Source: Symbiodinium natans (Eukaryota; Sar; Dinophyceae; Suessiales; Symbiodiniaceae). Taken from it: a stretch of DNA of 20,000 nucleotides. Positions within the stretch are counted from its first letter, which is position 1. The DNA lies in NCBI GenBank assembly GCA_905221605.1, contig CAJNDS010002235.1:778375-798374 (forward strand), read 5' to 3'. Below: more notes on the stretch, generated by a model. It worked only from the letters and a program-made list of their open reading frames with translations. It was not told the origin of the DNA and did no database searches. The DNA itself is not shown here.

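Noticed and set aside
2900-20000. Nitrate reductase as the identity of the gene
   Set aside because: Nitrate reductase has cytochrome b5 and FAD domains after the Moco/dimerisation part. Here the cytochrome b5 segment precedes it and the frame stops right after the dimerisation domain.
1-20000. Dinoflagellate spliced-leader relics, tRNA, rRNA or CRISPR arrays
   Set aside because: I looked for the spliced-leader core and for tRNA-like or rRNA-like segments and saw none. The regular repeats are telomeric, not CRISPR.

Overview
This window is nuclear DNA from a eukaryotic alga or protist, most likely a dinoflagellate. The evidence is the abundant 7-bp TTTAGGG telomere-type repeats, a gene split into many tiny exons, and splice donors that are mostly GC or GA rather than GT, with acceptors almost always AG followed by G. 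That mix of donors and the AG|G acceptor are known features of dinoflagellate genomes. No dinoflagellate spliced-leader sequence was seen, so the lineage call is an inference.

One gene fills most of the window: a sulfite oxidase (SUOX) on the minus strand, running from beyond position 20000 down to a TGA stop at 2902-2900. No long ORF reveals it, because its 25 recognised exons are only 26 to 108 bp long. Read in order they give one continuous frame of about 460 codons. The order is: the end of a cytochrome b5 heme domain (19975-20000, 18864-18965), a linker (18555-18620), the molybdopterin domain (17867 down to 7860) and the C-terminal dimerisation domain (7534 down to 2900). The molybdenum-ligand cysteine, the active-site tyrosine motif and the WSGGGR motif are all present. 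The cytochrome b5 domain upstream of the Moco domain marks the animal-type enzyme (cytochrome b5 - Moco - dimerisation), not nitrate reductase. The N-terminus and promoter lie outside the window.

About 92% of the gene is intron. The introns are built from telomere-like tracts in both orientations, small inverted-repeat elements (several flanked by TA), microsatellites and minisatellites. The tracts are not randomly oriented. On the given strand, most exons have CCCTAAA-type DNA on their left and TTTAGGG-type DNA on their right. In the sense direction, most introns therefore start G-rich (TTTAGGG) and end C-rich (CCCTAAA), and the two ends could pair. Three exons (13066-13152, 10869-10915, 3654-3698) show the reverse arrangement. 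Many exon/intron junctions also carry short direct repeats.

The first 2.9 kb lies downstream of the SUOX stop. It holds telomere-like tracts, one inverted-repeat element, one 26-bp direct repeat bracketing a telomeric tract, and one possible exon of another gene (about 1345-1389).
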